From contig JAJZUS010000001.1 of NCBI GenBank assembly GCA_021848365.1, forward strand, positions 310,001 to 374,000: 64,000 nucleotides of DNA. The letters are read 5' to 3'. Below, piece after piece: positions 61,170-64,000 of this stretch. A model generated the notes under the pieces. That model searched no databases, was not told where the DNA came from, and saw nothing but the letters and a program-made list of their open reading frames with translations. This stretch comes from Actinomycetes bacterium (GTDB lineage: Bacteria > Actinomycetota > Acidimicrobiia > Acidimicrobiales > RAAP-2). Every line of letters begins with the position of its first letter. Position 1 is the first letter of the stretch. The translations under genes and the position numbers were made by a program.

Positions 61170-61258
61170 AGTAGTTCACCGTACGTCTAGTGAAGAAGTT
61201 GACAAAGGTCCCGGTCAGTGATAGTACTCAGGTACACCAGTAGTTCTACGGTAGTACC
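61170..61258 (+). promoter_or_regulatory. candidate promoter and operators of the polyferredoxin operon
   Basis: TTGACA (61199-61204) and TAGTAC (61222-61227) with a 17-bp spacer suggest a promoter. A dyad, GGTAC (61231-61235) / GTACC (61254-61258) with TAG/CTA at 61241-61243 and 61246-61248, is centred at 61244.5. AGTAGTTC occurs twice (61170 and 61239). TACTCAG and TACCTAA are 6/7 matches to the NarL heptamer TACYYMT. The area is distinctly AT-rich. Confidence 0.5.
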
Positions 61259-61289
61259 TAAGTAGACAACTTGACGAAGGGGGACAGCG

Positions 61290-62870
61290 ATGGCGGCACC
61301 AACCAAGGCCCCGTCCACTGGCCACCCGAACCCGACGACCCACCTGGTCGATCCGGTTGCGGTGGCCATTCGCACGCGAACACCGGAGGACCCGGCCGCG
61401 ATCGGACGCTTCGCCGCGACCGACCCCGCCCCGGGCCTGGACATCGCTCGGCTGCCCCGAGTGGCGCGCGTCCTGCGCGACCGGCGCTTCCAGTTCCTGC
61501 TGATCCTGCCCAACCAGATCGTCTTCTGGCTGGTGATCGGTATCGGCGTCCTCGGCACCGCCGTCCCGGGCCTCAACTTCGCGACGGCCATCACCTGGTA
61601 CCTGTGGTTCGCCCTCGTCTTCGTGATGATGGTCGTCGTCGGGCGCGCCTGGTGCGCCATGTGCCCGTTCGGTGGCTTCGGCGAGTGGGTCCAGCGCCAC
61701 GCCTTCTGGCGCCGCAAGGGCACCAGCATCGGCCTCGGGCTCAAGATGCCCGAGGGCGTCGCCCAGTACGGCTTCCTGCTCTCGGTGGCCTCCTTCCTCC
61801 TCCTCACCTGGATCGAGGAGTTCTTCAACATCGCCGGCCCCGGCAACCCGATGTCGACGAGCTTCATGGTGCTCGGCATCGTGGGGACGGCCCTGCTCTT
61901 CTTCCTGCTCTTCGAGCGCCGGACCTTCTGCCGCTACGTCTGCCCGCTCTCGGCCCTCATCGGCTCGGTCGGCGCGATGGGCTCGGTCGCCGGGTTCCGC
62001 ACTCGCGACCGCGAGACCTGCCTCGCCTGCACGACCAAGGACTGCATGCGCGGCGACGCCGACGGCTACGGCTGCCCGTGGTACACGTGGCCCGGCAGCT
62101 CGGACTCGAACGCCGCGTGCGGCCTCTGCTCCGAGTGCTACAAGGCCTGTCCCAGCGACAACGTCGGGCTCTTCCTCCAGAAGCCCCTCACCTCGGTCGT
62201 CGCGCCGACCCGCCGTCGCGCCGACGTCGCCTGGTCCGTCGCCCTGCTCTTCGGCCTGGTCGTCTACCAGCAGTTCAACGCCCTGGCCCCCTTCGCGAAC
62301 CTCGACAGCTGGCTGAACGCCCACACGCACTTCCCCCAGTACCCGAACCCCATCGACTACCTCGGGATCATCGTCGCGGTCGCCCTGGTGATGGCCGGCG
62401 TCGGCCAGGTCTTCACCCGGGCCTTCGCCCACGCCGACCGCGTGCCGACGAGTGGGGGGCGTACGTTCGTGGACCGGGTGAGCCCCTTTAGGACCTACTT
62501 CCTCCCCCTCATGTACGGGATCATCCCGGTCGTCGGCGCCGACTACTTCGCCCGCCAGCTGCCGAAGTTCTTCCAGCACGTGACCCGGGTCCCGGTCTCG
62601 GTCGGCCACCTCTTCGGTGTCGGCTCGACCTCCTCGGCCCTCTACAAGGCCTCGGTCATCGGCTCGAACGGCGGGATCATCGCCGTTCAGGTCGGCGTCA
62701 TGGCCGTCGGCACGCTCGCCGCGATGTGGACGAGCTGGCGCGTCGCCGGCCGTGACCTCGTGCCGGTGAGCCGCCACGGACGCGGCGTCCAGGTGGCCGC
62801 CGTGTCGCTCGCGGCCCTGCTCGGCGCCGCCACCATCGTGCTGTACGTCCTGATGAACGCCGCGGACTAG
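61290..62870 (+). CDS. membrane polyferredoxin (NapH/NosR C-terminal-like 4Fe-4S protein)
   Basis: 526 residues, ATG with AAGGGGG upstream. Helices at ~70-90 and ~100-120, then CxxC-P C122/C125 (WCAMCPFGG); more helices; C214/C218 (FCRYVCPLSALIG); a Cys-rich loop C244, C247, C252, C262; then C277, C280, C283, C287 (CGLCSECYKACP); and four or more C-terminal helices. The paired CxxCP loops and two cluster-like sets match NapH/RdxA-type quinol-to-iron-sulfur relays. No FMN domain as in NosR. Likely transfers electrons between the membrane and the next gene product. Confidence 0.88.
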   Translation: MAAPTKAPSTGHPNPTTHLVDPVAVAIRTRTPEDPAAIGRFAATDPAPGLDIARLPRVARVLRDRRFQFLLILPNQIVFWLVIGIGVLGTAVPGLNFATAITWYLWFALVFVMMVVVGRAWCAMCPFGGFGEWVQRHAFWRRKGTSIGLGLKMPEGVAQYGFLLSVASFLLLTWIEEFFNIAGPGNPMSTSFMVLGIVGTALLFFLLFERRTFCRYVCPLSALIGSVGAMGSVAGFRTRDRETCLACTTKDCMRGDADGYGCPWYTWPGSSDSNAACGLCSECYKACPSDNVGLFLQKPLTSVVAPTRRRADVAWSVALLFGLVVYQQFNALAPFANLDSWLNAHTHFPQYPNPIDYLGIIVAVALVMAGVGQVFTRAFAHADRVPTSGGRTFVDRVSPFRTYFLPLMYGIIPVVGADYFARQLPKFFQHVTRVPVSVGHLFGVGSTSSALYKASVIGSNGGIIAVQVGVMAVGTLAAMWTSWRVAGRDLVPVSRHGRGVQVAAVSLAALLGAATIVLYVLMNAAD

Positions 62871-62879
62871 GAGGCTGAC

Positions 62880-64000
62880 GTGACCGCGATTGAGACCCGC
62901 CCCACCGCATCGACCGAGCGCCACGTCACGGTGCTCGTGGACCGCTGCGCCGGCTGCCAGGAGTGCGTCATCCGGTGTCCCGCCGGAGCCCTCTCGATGG
63001 AGCCCGTGACCTGGACGGCCCTGGCCGACGACGCCCTCTGCGTGGGGTGCCGCCAGTGCGAGCGGACCTGCCCCTTCAACGCGATTCAGGTGGAGGGCCC
63101 GCTGGCCGTGGCCGAGCGTCACGACCCGCCCCTGCACCACCCCGTCCAGCTGCGCGGCGACGTCAGCGAGACGCGTCGCGGCTTCGCCAGCTGGGACGAG
63201 GCCGTCGCCGAGGCGAGCCGCTGCCTCACCTGCCCCGACCCCACCTGCATGCGGGGGTGTCCGGCCCACAACGACATCCCCCAGTTCGTCAAGGCCGTGG
63301 CCGAGCGTGACCTCGAGCGCGCCCACGCCATCCTGCGACGCACGAGCGTGATGCCCGACGTCTGCTCGCGCGTCTGCAACCAGGCCGCGCAGTGCGAGGG
63401 CTCGTGCACCTGGTCGCTGGCGGGCGGCGTGCCCGTCGCCATCGGCCGGCTCGAGCGCTTCATCGCCGACCAGGTCCCGGTGCCGCCGCCCGCGGTGCGC
63501 AGCGGGGACAGCGAGCCGATGTCGGTGGGCATCATCGGGTCTGGTCCGGCGGGTGCCGGAGCAGCCTGGGACCTCGTCGAGGCCGGGGTCCAGGTGACCG
63601 TCTACGAGAAGGACGCGACCCCGGGCGGACTGCCGGTGTGGGGGATGCCGGACTTCACGCTGCCCGACGCGGTCGCCCGTCGTCCGTGGGAGCAGCTCGT
63701 CGAGGCCGGGGTCGACCTGCGCTGCTCGACGCCGATCCCCGCCGAGTCGATCGACCACCTGCTCACGGTGCACGACGCCGTCATCGTGGCCGCCGGGGCC
63801 AGCGTCCCGATCCGCCTCTCGGTGCCCGGGTCGGACCTCGAGGGCGTCACCGACGCCACCGCCTTCCTCCAGGGGGCGAAGGACGCCCTGGGCCCGGGCG
63901 GCGACGCCGACGGCTTCCTCGCCCAGATGGGGTGCCCGACCGAGCGCGGGACGCGGATCCTCGTCCTGGGCGCCGGCAACACGGCGATGGACGTCGCGCG
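62880..64000 (+). CDS. ferredoxin-fused GltD-type FAD/NAD(P)H oxidoreductase (cut by window end)
   Basis: GTG at 62880, 9 bp after the polyferredoxin stop, with GGAGG. At least 373 residues are visible. N-terminus: two 4Fe-4S sets, C23/C26/C29/C33 (CAGCQECVIRCP) and C54/C57/C60/C64 (CVGCRQCERTCP). Next, a DPD-II/GltD-type cluster domain (CLTCPDPTCMRGCPAHNDIP, VCSRVCNQAAQCEGSC), then FAD-binding GSGPAGAGAAWDLVEAG and the second Rossmann GAGNTAMDVA at the edge. It should shuttle electrons between NAD(P)H and low-potential clusters. Continues past the end. Confidence 0.9.
   Translation, partial: MTAIETRPTASTERHVTVLVDRCAGCQECVIRCPAGALSMEPVTWTALADDALCVGCRQCERTCPFNAIQVEGPLAVAERHDPPLHHPVQLRGDVSETRRGFASWDEAVAEASRCLTCPDPTCMRGCPAHNDIPQFVKAVAERDLERAHAILRRTSVMPDVCSRVCNQAAQCEGSCTWSLAGGVPVAIGRLERFIADQVPVPPPAVRSGDSEPMSVGIIGSGPAGAGAAWDLVEAGVQVTVYEKDATPGGLPVWGMPDFTLPDAVARRPWEQLVEAGVDLRCSTPIPAESIDHLLTVHDAVIVAAGASVPIRLSVPGSDLEGVTDATAFLQGAKDALGPGGDADGFLAQMGCPTERGTRILVLGAGNTAMDVA

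Noticed and set aside
61215-63773. An 852-codon minus-strand open frame opposite the polyferredoxin operon
   Set aside because: Composition is low-complexity and acidic/His-rich, no motifs are seen, and the opposite strand encodes conserved cysteine clusters.

Overview
This is a 64-kb, high-GC chromosomal window with closely packed operons, many GTG starts, 4-bp GTGA/ATGA gene overlaps, and CCA-encoding tRNA-Ser genes. The informational genes (tadA, dnaX-recR), the MarP-like acid-resistance protease and the PutA, acyl-CoA dehydrogenase and thiolase catabolic set all fit a free-living aerobic actinobacterium. A member of Acidimicrobiia is plausible, but nothing here proves it. There are no transposases, phage genes or CRISPR arrays.

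Layout. 0-4 kb: a hemerythrin/DUF2249 protein, a secreted protein and an ABC-2 exporter. 4-7.3 kb: an ahpC-ahpF-oxyR peroxide-defence operon with a strong hairpin after ahpC. 7.3-14.8 kb: a MacAB-like export cluster (lipoprotein, adaptor, ATPase, permease, membrane-anchored protein) next to a divergent OmpR/HisKA two-component pair. 14.8-15.8 kb: degraded sequence with a thioredoxin remnant. 15.8-21.7 kb: a polar amino-acid importer and bifunctional PutA. 21.7-28.3 kb: a five-gene peptide-type importer ending in an acetamidase/formamidase, with visibly lower GC. 28.4-37.3 kb: a UDP-sulfoquinovose synthase homologue, an isovaleryl-type acyl-CoA dehydrogenase, a heme-barrel protein, an aldehyde dehydrogenase, MarP-like protease, gabT, tRNA-Ser(CGA) and tadA. 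37.4-41.4 kb: a PotABCD/iron-type importer. 41.5-47 kb: two SDRs, an aldo/keto reductase and a TPP-riboswitch-controlled CytX-type permease with a kinase. 47-53 kb: DUF554, a ferritin-like secreted protein, a 1001-residue secreted multi-domain protein and a DUF4405-like membrane protein. 53.6-58.9 kb: tRNA-Ser(GGA), dnaX-recR, uppP, a SixA-like phosphatase and a thiolase. 58.9-64 kb: a NarL-type two-component system divergent from a membrane polyferredoxin and a ferredoxin-GltD-type oxidoreductase cut by the window end.

Three themes stand out. (1) The MacAB-like exporter has an adaptor whose coiled-coil hairpin is interrupted by a fibronectin-III-like domain, plus a lipoprotein with a duplicated Cys/His motif; this is the best candidate for an undescribed assembly. 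(2) Near-perfect GC-rich hairpins lie just after the abundant first gene of three operons (ahpC and two binding-protein genes), which suggests a recurrent way of lowering downstream expression. (3) A TPP riboswitch ties a permease, an aminoglycoside-phosphotransferase-fold kinase and a tiny membrane protein to thiamin salvage.
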